Of a DNA stretch of 64,000 nt, positions 13,001-24,184 are shown piece after piece (positions within the stretch are counted from its first letter, which is position 1; every line of letters begins with the position of its first letter). A program made the translations under genes and the position numbers. The stretch lies in contig CM060696.1 of the NCBI GenBank assembly GCA_030686995.1, forward strand, positions 115,955,949 to 116,019,948. Direction: 5' to 3'. The notes beneath the pieces were generated by a model. It made no database searches. It was not told the origin of the DNA and saw nothing but the letters and a program-made list of their open reading frames with translations. The DNA is from Artemisia argyi. Its lineage: Eukaryota; Streptophyta; Magnoliopsida; Asterales; Asteraceae.

Positions 13001-15394
13001 AAGCCCAATGCGTGTTTGCCCGTTACCCGATCCTACACAATGTTATAACAGGTATCTATATGGACCCCTAACCCTAAAACACATATCATTTGTTATCCGC
13101 CCCCATCTCGTATCCTCTCTCCAAACAGATACAAAACAGATCTTTCAACACACAAATCATCAACATCACCAATCGATCTCATCATCATCAAAACTCATTC
13201 ATCTCATCTCCATCATCATAACTTGATCAATTCGAATCAAACACACACTTAAAAATACCCAACCTATATCTTCATTTGTTGCTCAATCCGGATCAAGAAA
13301 TCAAGACAAAGTCTTCAAGATCCATCTGTGGGTCTCGGGTAGAGTTTAATTGGATAGGGTTTAATTGTTATCTCACTTATCTTTTGTGTTCGGATATTTA
13401 TAATGAAGCTAGGCTTCAAATAAAATCAGTGATGATATATTTCGTGTGTTTGACCTTTAGTGGTCAGATGTTTCATTGAATAACACGAATTAAATCTGAG
13501 ATCTTTCTTATATTTCGTGTAATATTATCGATGATGATCAATTTTTTTCTTCGTGTTTATTATTTTGATGCTAAAAAGATATGGTGAGACACGAAAGAAA
13601 AATAATCTGAGATCTTGTTGTCCTTTCTCGTGTCTTGTTGTGGTTAAATGATTGTTGAAGAGTGAATGGTGAGGGTATATTGGTTGTGTCATAGTGTAGG
13701 ATATATGGTGGATTTGTTAGTTGTGGGTTGGCTGTGATGTTCTTGTTAATATATCTCGTTTATGTATTTGGCTTTTGCACTTGATATTGGCTGAGGTGAG
13801 GTTGAACGGAAATGGAGATAGAATGGACTGACATACGTGGTTATTTATACTCATCAAAACTCATATGAAAAGTCACATTTAAAGAATTGTCGTTAATTAC
13901 TTGTGAACAACTTATAAGATGAGATGGTTCATATACTATCCTGCCTTAAACCATTAATTCCTCATTACCTTAAACCAGATATTTGAGTTTCTTTGTCTTG
14001 TGACATAAATGCTCACATTCAATATGGGGAACTCATTTTTTATATATATATAGATATAGATATAAATATAGATAATTTCACACAATCACAACAATTACTT
14101 TTGTCTCTTGCGAGACTTGAACTTACATTTTTTTTTAAAGGATAATCATCTTACGTATATCAATGGACATAAAGCCATTTTGCTCATCTAACTATAATAA
14201 TATATATTTCTCACATGACCACAACAATTTTATTTTTATATAAAATAGAACAATCTTTCAAAAATAAGTAATAGATAAATAATTATTTCATGTATAGAGA
14301 TTGGGCGGCGCTTGGCCAAATGCCATTTAGCTGAATTACTATATGTATTAGTTACAAAATGTATTTCACTTTTGGTTGACTATTCTAGTAATACTTTGTT
14401 ACCTTAAAGTGGAAAGGGACTTTAAAGTAAATAAAAGAAAAGATCTTGTAAATATTACTAAAAAAATACTAATTTCCATATTCTTAGAGATACAATATCG
14501 AAGTCTGACTTTTCTTGCATCTATTAATTACTTTTTGTTTAGTAAAAGTTGTATGTTTATTGTGAAAATATGATTTAGCGTAATATTGGAACTTAAATGT
14601 TAGCTTATCCTTACTACATATATAAAAGAGCTTTTACTTTCTTTCCTCAATTTCCTTTAATTGCAAGCTTTCAAGACATAAAGTACAATCAATATATATT
14701 TACTCCTATCCCACTTTAAATGTCACAAACATAAAATAAATTCAATTTATGATAAGTGTATTAATTGTAAAACCAAATGTCATGTTTCGAGTTTCAGGTT
14801 TTAAAAGATTCAATGAAGGTACAATAGTCAAATTAGTTAACTATGACCATTAATTTAAGAAAGTGAGCAATTATTTTAAAAGATTGCTATATCCACAAAA
14901 TATTCACACAAAAGCTTTTAGACAATGGCGTGGTAAAATAATTGATCAGTCAAATAAATTCTTGCTTTTTTATAATTGTTTTGATTGAGCAAATTATGTT
15001 GCAACATCATTGTATGAAAGTTTTTATTTAAATCTTTTATGTACATAGCATTTCTCATTATTTTCACACAAACTAAAACAATAATGTGGACATTTAAAAT
15101 AGGAAAAGGATAGTAATAAATAAATAAATGTTGTTTGATCGACCTTTAATTAATGTCGCTCTTTATGTAAAAGCCTCTAGGTTTTTTAAGTGTTGTTCGC
15201 CAATATTCGATCACGTGGTTTCCTTGCGGACACCTTTTCAAATTTGCCACAATAATAAACTGTAAAACAAAAGACAAACTATTTTTATATAAGGAAGAAT
15301 TTCATATATCACCCTAAAAATTCTCTTAATTTCATATATACCTAATTCATTCTTTAAATTTCGTAAATACCAATTCTTATCAAATATTGAATTT
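13001..15394. other. intergenic; possible transcript leader near 13.0-13.5 kb
   Basis: At 13050-13330 the sequence is CA-rich and leader-like (many catcatc and caaacaca blocks) and is followed by T-rich DNA, as at plant transcription starts. No protein follows. The remainder to 15394 is AT-rich with no recognised element. Confidence 0.3.
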
Positions 15395-15671
15395 AGGACC
15401 ATACTACCCTTACAAGTAGGGTTGGATCAGTTGGAAAACCCCTTGCCTCTTAACCTAGAGGTCAAGGGTTCGATCCTCACTCCCTACAAAAGGCCGGAGG
15501 TCCTTTTCTAGCTTAGGTAGAACCGGAAGCAGCCTCTCTACCTTAGGTAGGGGTATGGTTGTCTACGTCTCAACCTCCCCCATACACCGTGGAAGACGGT
15601 ATTGGGACCCATAACCCGTGGAAGACGGTATTGGGAGTTACTTTTTTTTTTTTTAGGACCATACTACCCTT
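15395..15671 (+). mobile_element. tRNA-derived SINE with 17-bp target duplication
   Basis: The SINE body is 15412-15654. It is flanked by identical 17-bp copies of AGGACCATACTACCCTT at 15395-15411 and 15655-15671. The head has pol III promoter parts: a box A-like GGATCAGTTGG at about 15424 and a box B-like GGTTCGATCCT at about 15467. The tail is a run of about 13 T. A 21-bp block beginning CCGTGGAAGACGG is duplicated at 15587-15607 and 15616-15636. Intact flanks and clean ends suggest a fairly recent copy. It needs a LINE's enzymes to move. Confidence 0.9.
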
Positions 15672-16344
15672 GTATTTTTAGCGGCAAACCATCGCTCCAA
15701 TTCAGGTAAGGGATTGACGTGGCTCCAGTTTTATAAAAACCCTTATGCAGCATTGCAACCATTGTTAACTAAATCTTCTCGTGAATTCCATGTCGTAACA
15801 AATTACTCCATTTGTAGGCCTTCATGATGATATTTAAGTTAGAATATGTAATTCAATTTTCAACCTCATGCAAATTAACTGAACTTAATATTTAACAGTA
15901 GATCAAATACACTCATGTACGTAGTAAATAAGTGAAATTGCTCCATGATTACTTGAATCATTAACCTTTTTTTGTAAAGGGTTATCCCGGAAAATTGAAT
16001 CATTAACTTTGTTTGTGACACCTGTAGGTTTATTTTGTTGTTTATTCTCAAATATTCATTTTATTGTTTTGCAAATAAATTTGTTTCATTTGATATAGTA
16101 TTGTCACGTCACTTCATATCATGTTTAGTTTGATAATAAAACAATTCGTTACATAGATGATTCATTTGGTGGAGTAAAGGGTAGAATTGTCACAATATAA
16201 TTTGTTTTTAGTGAAATAAATAAAATTGGGGAAATATGATATTTGAAATGTTTCTTTTGGGTATATATATGATATTTACAGGTTCAATCGAGTATATATG
16301 AAATTAATTGTGTTTTTAAGGGAATATATGAAATTCACCCTACA
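15672..16344. other. intergenic, no gene seen
   Basis: AT-rich DNA between the SINE and the foldback element. I see no open frame or repeat of note. Confidence 0.5.
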
Positions 16345-16352
16345 AAATTTAT

Positions 16353-16817
16353 GGGGTAAAGCTAAAGATACGTAACATATTTCTACAAATAAACACAAGT
16401 ACGCAACATACTTAGTAAACTGTCAAACGTATGCAACATATTTTTAAAAAATCGTCGATCTACGCAATATTACCTGCTGGCAGCAGGTTACCTACTATTA
16501 AAAGTTACACCTTTGGTCCCTAAACTGTCTCATATCTCGCGTACATATTCCTATTTTGGTAACGGTCGTTAAAAAAGTTTTTAAAAAAACTTTTTAACAT
16601 TTTTTTTAACTCGAGATAAAATATTTTTTTTAACTAAAATTTAGAAAGAAAAAAAAAGGAAAAAAAATTAAAGATTAATTTTTTTTTTAAAGTTAACATT
16701 TAAAAAAAAAAATCAAATTTTTATAAAAAAATTAATATTTGTGAAAAAAATATTTTTTCGCAAATATTATTATTTTTTTTAAAATTTAAAAATTTTATTT
16801 AAAAAAAATCAAAATTT

Positions 16818-16896
<79 letters not shown>

Positions 16897-17574
16897 TTTA
16901 AAAAATATTAAAAAAAATCAAAATTTTTTAAATTTTTTTTTTAAATATTAAAAAAAAATTCGCAAATTTTTAAAAAATTAATATTTGCGGAAAAAAAATT
17001 ATTTTTTTTTTAAATTTTAAAAAATTAATGTTTGCGAAAAAAAAATTATTTAAAAAAAATTAAAATAATTTTTTTTTTAATTTTTTTTTTTAAAAATTTG
17101 ATTTTTTTGCCATTTTTTTTAAAAAAAATAATTTTAAATCTTTTATTTTTTCGCAAATATTAATTTTTTTTTAAATTTTATATTTTTTTCAAAAATATTA
17201 ACTTTTAAAAAAAATAATTTTTTTAATTTTAACTTTTTTTTTAATTTTAAATTTTTTTAACTTTTTTTTTTTTTCTAAATTTTAGTTAAAAAAAGGATTT
17301 TATCTCTATTTAAAAAAAATGTTAAAAAGTTTTTTTAAAAACTTTTTTTACGACCGTTACCAAAATAGGATTATGTGCGCGAGATATGAGACAGTTTAGG
17401 GACCAAAGGTGTAACTTTTAATACTAGGTAACCTGGTAACCTGCTGCGAGCAGGTAATATTGCGTAGATCGACGATTTTTTGAAAATATGTCGCGTACGT
17501 TTCACAGTTTACTAAGTATGTTGCGTACTTGTGTTTATTTGTAGAAATATGTTGCGTATATTTAGCTTTACCCC
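16353..17574. mobile_element. foldback transposon with about 260-bp terminal inverted repeats
   Basis: The ends GGGGTAAAGCTAAAGATACG and its inverse (ending AGCTTTACCCC) start long imperfect inverted arms that run to about 16620 and from about 17310. An 8-bp duplication AAATTTAT flanks it (16345-16352, 17575-17582). The centre is A- and T-rich with an (AT)n run at 16821-16889. It has no transposase. An 8-bp duplication is the hAT hallmark, while long arms are more usual for MULE or foldback elements, so the superfamily is open. Confidence 0.85.
16821..16889. repeat. (AT)n microsatellite
   Basis: About 34 AT dinucleotides in the centre of the foldback element. Confidence 0.95.
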
Positions 17575-17659
17575 AAATTTATGCATATGGTATTGGCGAA
17601 CGTACACGTGTATTTTACTCGTCACCAAGAACTTCTCGATACATGACGTTTGACGTCTA

Positions 17660-17900
17660 CACTTCGCCTCGATCGGTTATTTAAGCAGAATTTACTAACA
17701 CCTTTGTGTTTCCACATGAAATCTTTCTTGACAACTACACATATATAAAGTTTTTCATGCGAGAATACCGACTATGGTAGATAACCACCAACATCTGTAA
17801 TCATCTAATCATCTGCCCTTGAGCTTTATTAATAGTCATGGCAAAGCTAAGCTGAAATAGTAAACTTTTTCCTTCTCAGAGTAAGTGGGAACATGTAGCT
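17660..17900 (-). pseudogene. relic of a Helitron (PIF1-like) helicase C-terminus
   Basis: The minus strand encodes FAMTINKAQGQ (17813-17845), the conserved C-terminal motif of PIF1/Helitron helicases. After stops and shifts it is followed by VGGYLP, VFSHEKLY and a GVSKFC stretch in the order expected of that domain. The same motif is intact in the helicase at 34596-36253. The reading frame here is broken several times and only about 80 residues remain, so it is inactive. Confidence 0.7.
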
Positions 17901-17919
17901 TCCGGAAGGACATTATGGA

Positions 17920-18300
17920 ACAACGAATATTACACGGATTATCAAACCATTCAATCCAATTAAGTGTAACCGTTCTCACTCTGATGAAATCCAATTGTAG
18001 GAGGCAAGCTTGATATCATTGAGGATAAGATCCTTTGAGGGACGTTTAAGGGAGAAAGACATGTCGTTCCTAAATCTCCATAGGAACCATATGGTTGATT
18101 GAACAACAGCATCAAAAAAACCCACAAGATGATTTGGAATGTTGACTCTATCCGCAAGATTGACTGCATCATGAAGGCATGTTATAGATATGTTTTGGAT
18201 CTTCCACCATGTTACTTCGTCAATGATGTTCGACTCCAAAACTTTACATATGAATTTAGTGCCATTGCATATATTTTGTCTCCCCACTTTAAGCCAAAGG
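17920..18300 (-). pseudogene. LINE ORF2 C-terminal relic (zf-RVT region)
   Basis: The minus strand encodes about 100 residues containing FFDAVVQSTIWFLWRFRNDM and LKRPSKDLILNDIKLASYNW. This is the conserved region after the zinc-binding domain at the C-terminus of plant L1-type LINE ORF2. A shifted frame continues with LNWIEWFDNPCN. A homologous stretch lies at 22648-22830 on the plus strand. The relic lacks the reverse transcriptase and is inactive. Confidence 0.8.
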
Positions 18301-18540
18301 TGATGAGGGGGGAAACCACTTAAGAGTTAGCGATATTGAAAATTCAACCGGGCGATAGCTATTTGAGTCGTCTTCTGCTTCGTAAAAAATGTTAAAATCA
18401 GTCTATCAAATGATCGTTAATCTCATCAACATTATGGTGTTTTATTGATAGTATCTCCCTCACAATGATATAATCCGAAGATTCCCCATTGATATGTAAG
18501 ATTGCATCAATCAAAGCACTTTATTTGCGGATAATTTTAA

Positions 18541-19676
18541 GAGAGAACTGCAAAATACATCCCTGTGGTTTACACATTTTGGCATCTTACATCCCTGTCA
18601 GAAACTTTTGGCAATATACATCCCCCGTTAGGCAAACGTTTGCCACAATACATCCCTCGTTAACAATGAGGACTAACGGTGCAAATTTTTCCTCCGTTAT
18701 CTCTTAACGAGACTGAAAATATTACACCGTTAGCCTTCGTTAGCCAAACATTTGCACCGTTAGTCCTTTTTATTAGAAAAAAATTAAAAATTAAAAAAAA
18801 AAGGAAAAAAAATTTAAAAACTATTTTTTTTAAAGTTAATATTTAAAAAAAAATCAAAATTTAAAAAAAAATATATATATTTGCGAAAAAAAAAATAATT
18901 TTTTTTTTATAAATACGTATTTTTAAAAATATTAAAAAAAAGGAAAAAATTTTAATTTTTTTTTAAAGTTAATATTTAAAAAAACATCAAAATTTTTTAA
19001 AAAAATTAATATTTGCGAAAAAAAAATTATAAATACGCATTTTTTAAAAATATTAAAAAAAAAGAAAAAAAAATTAAAAATTATTTTTTTTAAAGTTTAT
19101 ATTTTTAAAAAAAATCAAAATTTTTTTAAAAAAATTAATATTTGCGAAAAAAAATTAAATGTTGTTTTTATAAAAACATTAATTTTTTTTAAAAATTAAT
19201 TTTTATAAAAAAAATTAAAATTTTTTAAAAAATACGCATTTTTTTATAAAAATTAATTTTTAAAAAAATACGCATTTTTAAAAAAATTAATTATTATTTA
19301 TAATTTTTTTTTCGCAAATACTATTTTTTTTTTTAAATTTTGATTTTTTTTTTAAATATTGACTTTAAAAAAAATAATTTTTAAAATTTTTTTCCTTTTT
19401 TTTTTTAATTTTAACTTTTTTTTTTTAATTTTATATATTTTTTTTAAAAGAGGACTAACGGTGCAAATGTTTGCTAACGAAGGCTAACGGTGTAATATTT
19501 TCAGTCTCGTTAAGAGATAACGGAGGAAAAATTTGCACCGTTAGTCCTCATTGTTAACGAGAGATGTATTGTGGCAAACGTTTGCCTAACGGGGGATGTA
19601 TATTGCCAAAAGTTTTTGACAGGGATGTAAGATGCCAAAATGTGTAAACCACAGGGATGTATTTTGCAGTTCTCTC
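18541..19676. mobile_element. foldback MULE-like element inserted in a LINE
   Basis: The ends GAGAGAACTGCAAAATACAT and its inverse head arms of roughly 230 bp (18541-18770; 19450-19676). A perfect 9-bp target duplication TAATTTTAA flanks it (18532-18540; 19677-19685), which points to the Mutator superfamily. The centre is A/T homopolymer-like. No transposase. Removing it joins the LINE reading frame on both sides (ADNF then NDIIRKNDL). Subterminal motifs (gactaacggtgcaaa, cgttatctc) are shared with the element at 49676-51116. Confidence 0.9.
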
Positions 19677-20570
19677 TAATTTTAATGATATTATTAGGAA
19701 AAATGACTTGGTTGAGATTCCACTGGGTGGGCGCAAATTTACTCGGATTAGTGATGACGAATTAAAATTCAGTAAATTGGATCGATTCTTGGTATCGGCG
19801 GATTTTAGTAAAAATTGGGGAAATCTAACAACGGCTGCACTTGATGGGAAATTATCAGACACAGTTTTAATATTCTTAAAGATGCGGTCTGATTTTGGCC
19901 TGAAACCTTTTAGGGTCTTTGATGCGTGGCTAATAAAACGCGAGATATTTCAGAATTTCTGGACACCCTTAGGTGCTATAACAAGGTAAGTACTCATAGG
20001 GTACCCCCCCCCCCCCCCCCCCTCTCTCTCTCTTTCCAGACACTACCTCGTTATAGCACCTAAGGGTGTCCAAAAATTCTGAAATATCTACTGACAATGT
20101 GTTTCTTTCAGCATAGAACAAACCGGTTAGGAGTACTCAAGTGGATTGTATTGTTCATGATAAACTTAAAAATGTCAAAGAGGGTTTAAAAGTGTGGAGT
20201 AAAGCGAAAAGAGCGACAGCTTATCATGAAATTTATAAGCTTAAAAAAGATGCAATGATGTGGGAACTAGAGGCGGAAAAAAGAGTCGTAAACCATGTGG
20301 AAATGGAATAATGGTTAAAGGCTAGGAAGGAGCGGATCGAAGAAGAAAACGAGCAAGTTGGTATATTAAGGCAAAAAACGTGCATTAAATGGGACACTGA
20401 AGGGGACGAGAACTCCAAATACTTTCACGCTATGATTAGAAGAAGAAACAATGAAAGTAATATTATAATGATTGATGGTGTTTGGAGCGATGAGCCTAAT
20501 AGGATAAAATAAGAGGGGTTCAGATTTTATAAAGATATATTTTTGTTATGTATTGGTTTCGAATTAACAG
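19677..20570 (+). pseudogene. LINE ORF2 fragment: endonuclease end and linker
   Basis: Plus-strand pieces read NDIIRKNDLVEIPLGGRKFT and KLDRFLVS, the C-terminal part of the L1-type AP endonuclease domain. After an inverted-repeat interruption at 19943-20089 they go on with LKVWSKAK, IKWDTEGDENSKYFH and IDGVWSDEPNRIK, the linker before the reverse transcriptase. The frame has stops at about 20309 and 20509. The reverse transcriptase is missing. The left end of this fragment continues across the foldback element to about 18522. Confidence 0.85.
19943..20089. repeat. inverted repeat flanking a C(19)-(TC)n tract
   Basis: The arms 19943-19988 and 20044-20089 are reverse complements with about two mismatches over 46 bases. 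The spacer has C(19) at 20004-20022 and a TC run. It also starts with GTAAGT (19985) and ends with CTTTCCAG (20039), a textbook donor and acceptor pair. It could be a template-switch product or a small insertion in the LINE. Confidence 0.8.
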
Positions 20571-20620
20571 CGACGTCTCTTGGCTGTTACCAGCAGTAGA
20601 AGGTCATGTTGAATGATTAA

Positions 20621-20811
20621 AGCTATGTTTGGCAAAGTAGTGAGTTGTAGCCATAGCTCTGCTCACCGCTCACAGCTTCTTAAAGAAGCATTGAAAAAAA
20701 TAGATTTCCTAAAAAATAGCAAAGCTCACCACTCTTTTGCTAAACGAACACTAAAAATCAAAAAGCTCATTGCTCACCGCTCCAAAAAGCTTTGCGCCAA
20801 ACATAGCCTAA
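20621..20811. mobile_element. small hAT-like MITE, tentative
   Basis: The ends GCTATGTTTGGC and GCCAAACATAGC are perfect 12-bp inverted repeats of the hAT-MITE style. The inside is made of repeated agctcaccgctc-like words. I could not find a clear 8-bp target duplication, which lowers confidence. Confidence 0.5.
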
Positions 20812-20829
20812 GTTGACGCAACATAAATA

Positions 20830-21217
20830 ATGATGATCCCCCACTTTGATGCTACTATTTCTCCAAGTATATACAGAGGGTCAAATGTTCTTATACTAGG
20901 ACATCTTTCCTTAGCCAGTTGACTGATAAGGCCGATATTTGGGCCTTAACACCAGGCAATTAAAGGCGCCAAGCCTTGTGACAGTTACAAGGAACTACTT
21001 AAGTATGCAACTCTTAAGACCTGCCTGTGACTCTTTAATCCTTAAACATCTTTTCAGACAATCAAACTCTAAATACACTTCAGGACTTCAACTCATAGAC
21101 TCGATCAATATCAGTGCCTTTATATCAACTCCACACACAAACAGAATCAGAAGTGGTGGAGGTTAAATTCTAAATGTCAAATTTCAAACAAGAGGGCTAT
21201 TAACATATAAATTGAAA
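20830..21217. other. no gene seen
   Basis: A 75-codon open frame at 20939-21166 has no recognisable motif and is probably chance. This is the left flank of the large Helitron. Confidence 0.45.
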
Positions 21218-21500
21218 TCTTTTATATAATACAATAAAACCCTTAGTGGGGACTTTTTCATTTCAAAAAAAAAGATTGTTTCCTTTTTAGGTAATTTTTT
21301 TTTAAAAAAAAATTTATTTTTATTTGTAAAAAATTTAAAAAGTTCGATTATTTCTAAATTTACCAAAAAAAAATTTAAAAAACGTTTTATATAAAAAAAT
21401 GTATAATACACATGGGTCTTTTTTGTAGTTTTTCATACTTATAAACATGTTTTGTAAATTAATAAAAAATACGGAATCCACCATCCCTACCACATAACCA

Positions 21501-21608
21501 ATCTTTCCCAAAACAAATCTCAAACCCAGATACCAAACCAAATCAAATTCGAAAAATCTTTCCCAAAACAAATCTCAAACCCAGATGCCAAACCAAATCA
21601 AATTCGAA
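21501..21608 (+). repeat. tandem pair, 55-bp period
   Basis: Two nearly identical copies beginning atctttcccaaaacaaatct at 21501 and 21556, in the 5' part of the large Helitron. Confidence 0.9.
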
Positions 21609-21661
21609 GATTGATTTGCCAAACATGAATCCAGCTTTTCTAAATAAACATAAGTGAGTCG

Positions 21662-22099
21662 AATCTTATATAAGTATCAGTGTGTGATGATAGAGAGCCT
21701 GAAGAAGGTATGTAAAATCAATTATTTACTTGATAAGCTATTACTTATGTTTTTGATTCGTGACTTGCGTTATATAATTTGAGTTGGAAGGTTATATATG
21801 TGGAATTGCTTATTAGGTTACATGTATGCGCAAAAGATTGGTTAATGGTTATGATTTGGTTTAAGTAATAGCTTAACATTTAGGGCATGTGTGGAATTGC
21901 TTATTAGGGGGCCTAAGAGGTGTAACTTTTTGTGTAAAAATGTGTAGTTTATTATAGGCGTTTGAATCAGATGTGATAGTGTAAATGTGTAGTTTATTAG
22001 GCGTTTCAATCAGATGTGATAGTGTAAACGTGTAGTTTATTAGGCGTTTGAATTAGAGGTTTGAATTCCAACATCACACACTGATACTTATATAAGATT
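21662..22099. repeat. 28-bp perfect inverted repeats bounding 438 bp
   Basis: The 28 bases at 21662-21689 (core TATAAGTATCAGTGTGTGAT) recur exactly inverted at 22072-22099. The spacer has three tandem units of 43-45 bp starting gtgtagttta at 21942, 21987 and 22030. It may be a small TIR element; no target duplication is evident. Confidence 0.75.
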
Positions 22100-22339
22100 T
22101 TAAATAATTGGTTTGTTATAGACTGCCTGCTTGCTACCATCTTTGATTACTGTCCCAAGAGCTTCGGCTGAGTATTCAGTTCCTGTAGTTGGGCTTGGAC
22201 GTACATTATACAACTCCTTCCCCTCATGGGCTTTTATTCACGTGAGCTTGGGGATGGCCTCCAGGAAAAGGCAATGACATGGAAGATCTTTCTGGCCTCA
22301 ACAATCTCTTGGCCCATTTACACCTAATCAAAGATAGAA

Positions 22340-22893
22340 TAACTACCTTCCCTTGAAAATTAATATTTTCAATTGGCGTACCTTGAATAGGAGATTGCCT
22401 ACCCTCACCAATCACGATCGAAGAAGAATTGATCTTGACTCCACTATATGTCCTCTATGTGACGAGGATACTGAAACCGAATATCATGTATTGCTCAGCT
22501 GTGATCTTGCAGCCAACCTTTGGAAGAGAGTGCTTCTGTGGTGGAACATAAAAGACGTCCCTCTTGACAATCTTAATAATACTATAACCTTAATTAGCTG
22601 ATCGTGTATTATCTCTTTCGAGGGACCTTCTGTAATCATTTGATATTGTGGTACAAACCAGCATTTGGGCGATTTGGAGATATAGGATCAATGTGGTCTT
22701 CTCTCTCAAGTGGCCAAACCAGGACCTTATACTCAATGATATTAAGCTTTTCTCATTCATTTGTATGTCAAGTAGATGCAGAAATTTTTCTTTAAGCTGG
22801 ATCAAGTGGTTAAACGACTCATGTAACACTCATCATCCTTTACTTATGTATTCCTTTCTAACTGACTGTTGGCTTTTTAATACAACCGTTGTT

Positions 22894-22935
<42 letters not shown>
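22340..22935 (+). pseudogene. 5'-truncated LINE 3' end with A(41) tail
   Basis: The open frame 22353-22601 has INIFNWRTLNRRLPTL, ICPLCDEDTETEYHVL and NLWKRVLLWWN, the zf-RVT zinc-binding domain of plant LINE ORF2 with a CxxC...H..C pattern. A second frame (22648-22830) continues with WAIWRYRINVVFSLKWP and a DLILNDIKL motif. The frames are separated by a stop and shift. A run of 41 A follows at 22895-22935, as expected of an L1-type insertion. It lies within the large Helitron and belongs to the same LINE family as 17920-18300. Confidence 0.85.
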
Positions 22936-22940
<5 letters not shown>

Positions 22941-23307
22941 CAATTGTTTTCAACCAACGCACATAAAATAAACAAAGAGGCCATGCCAATCTGTAATCTA
23001 TATTCAGGAAAAGGACCGTCTCTTTTCATACGTTATACCTTTATTTTTCTGCAGCAACAAGGAGAAAGGGTCTTACGTAGAATATGATAGATCAATGATA
23101 CTGCAGGTTTGATACTTATTTGTGCACTTACTGTAAAAATAACATCGCTGGTATGCCGTAAACACTTTTACATATGGTTGGTCAATAATACAAATACTGA
23201 TTGTTAGATTATTTGCATGTAACAAATACCTTCACATTATTGGGGCTAATGATCTGCTGATACCCGTCTCCCTATGAGAACATAACAAGCTATTTTGGTC
23301 TTGCAGA

Positions 23308-23674
23308 TGTCTGGGAGGGCAGGGCACCCACCATTTGATGATACTGGAGATCTAATCAATGGGAGAAATGGTAATCATTTGCGTTAAAAGGATCTTAAGC
23401 GCAAACATTAGTGGAATCGTTTAAAATGCTATTGTTCATCTGCACTTGATAATTCATTGGACAACATTGTGAGAATGACATATTGTTCATCTAATCAATG
23501 GGAGAAATGGTAATCATTTGCGTTCTAATAACGTGTTGAGTACTATACTTATTATGTTTAGTTTTTGTTTACTTGATGCATCTGCCAATGAAATTGTGAT
23601 TGTTCTTACTTCTGGTTATATTGTCGGTTGTACGACAGGACTATATGCAGGAGGATGAGCAGCCATTCTATTAA
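23308..23674 (+). pseudogene. captured exon pair, gene unknown
   Basis: An acceptor (tcttgcag) at 23300-23307 precedes MSGRAGHPPFDDTGDLING and a donor-like gtaatc at about 23371. A second acceptor (acgacag) precedes DYMQEDEQPFY and a stop near 23674. I do not recognise the product. A 36-bp block spanning the first donor (atctaatcaatgggagaaat...) is duplicated at about 23489-23524. Confidence 0.35.
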
Positions 23675-24184
23675 AGCGATGCGAATTTAGGTGTTCAAAA
23701 ATCGCATGGTAATGTGTCAAATTCTTTGTCAATGTGTGAAGTGACCTGCAATAAGCATTGATGTAAGTTCGTGTTTGATTTAAACTTTATTTATTTTTTA
23801 GGACTAGAATGTAAATTTTTGCAAAAAATACAAACTCCTGATACAATACGAATTTGTATTGTATTACAATTCTTAGAAACACATAAACGATTTCACACCT
23901 TATTTAAACTCAATTCTCCAGGTTTTTTTTTCCATCAAATTCATCATCATACAATTTCTCATTCAATAACAGCCAACAGATCTAAAAAAATCTCCAGGTT
24001 TGTTTTTTCAATTTTGTAGAAACATCTTTTCCATCTTTTATATGATATAAATGATATTACCTCTATATATACTCAATTGGTTGATGTGACTTCAGTATAT
24101 TTAGAACTTATATGATTGTTCATACATCATTATTTAAAAGTATACAAATACAAATCACCTAATCTCTTTTTATTATTTGCAGGT

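Noticed and set aside
13001..13480. Possible first exon of a gene
   Set aside because: The open frames here have no conserved domain and no downstream coding exons; the leader look alone is not enough.
20939..21166. 75-codon open frame before the Helitron
   Set aside because: No recognisable motif and composition like random AT-rich sequence.
24037..24060. TCTTTTATATGATATAA after A, like a Helitron 5' end
   Set aside because: Only about 16 bases resemble the family start at 21218 and likeness stops there; it lies in the leader intron of RPA-like gene 1.
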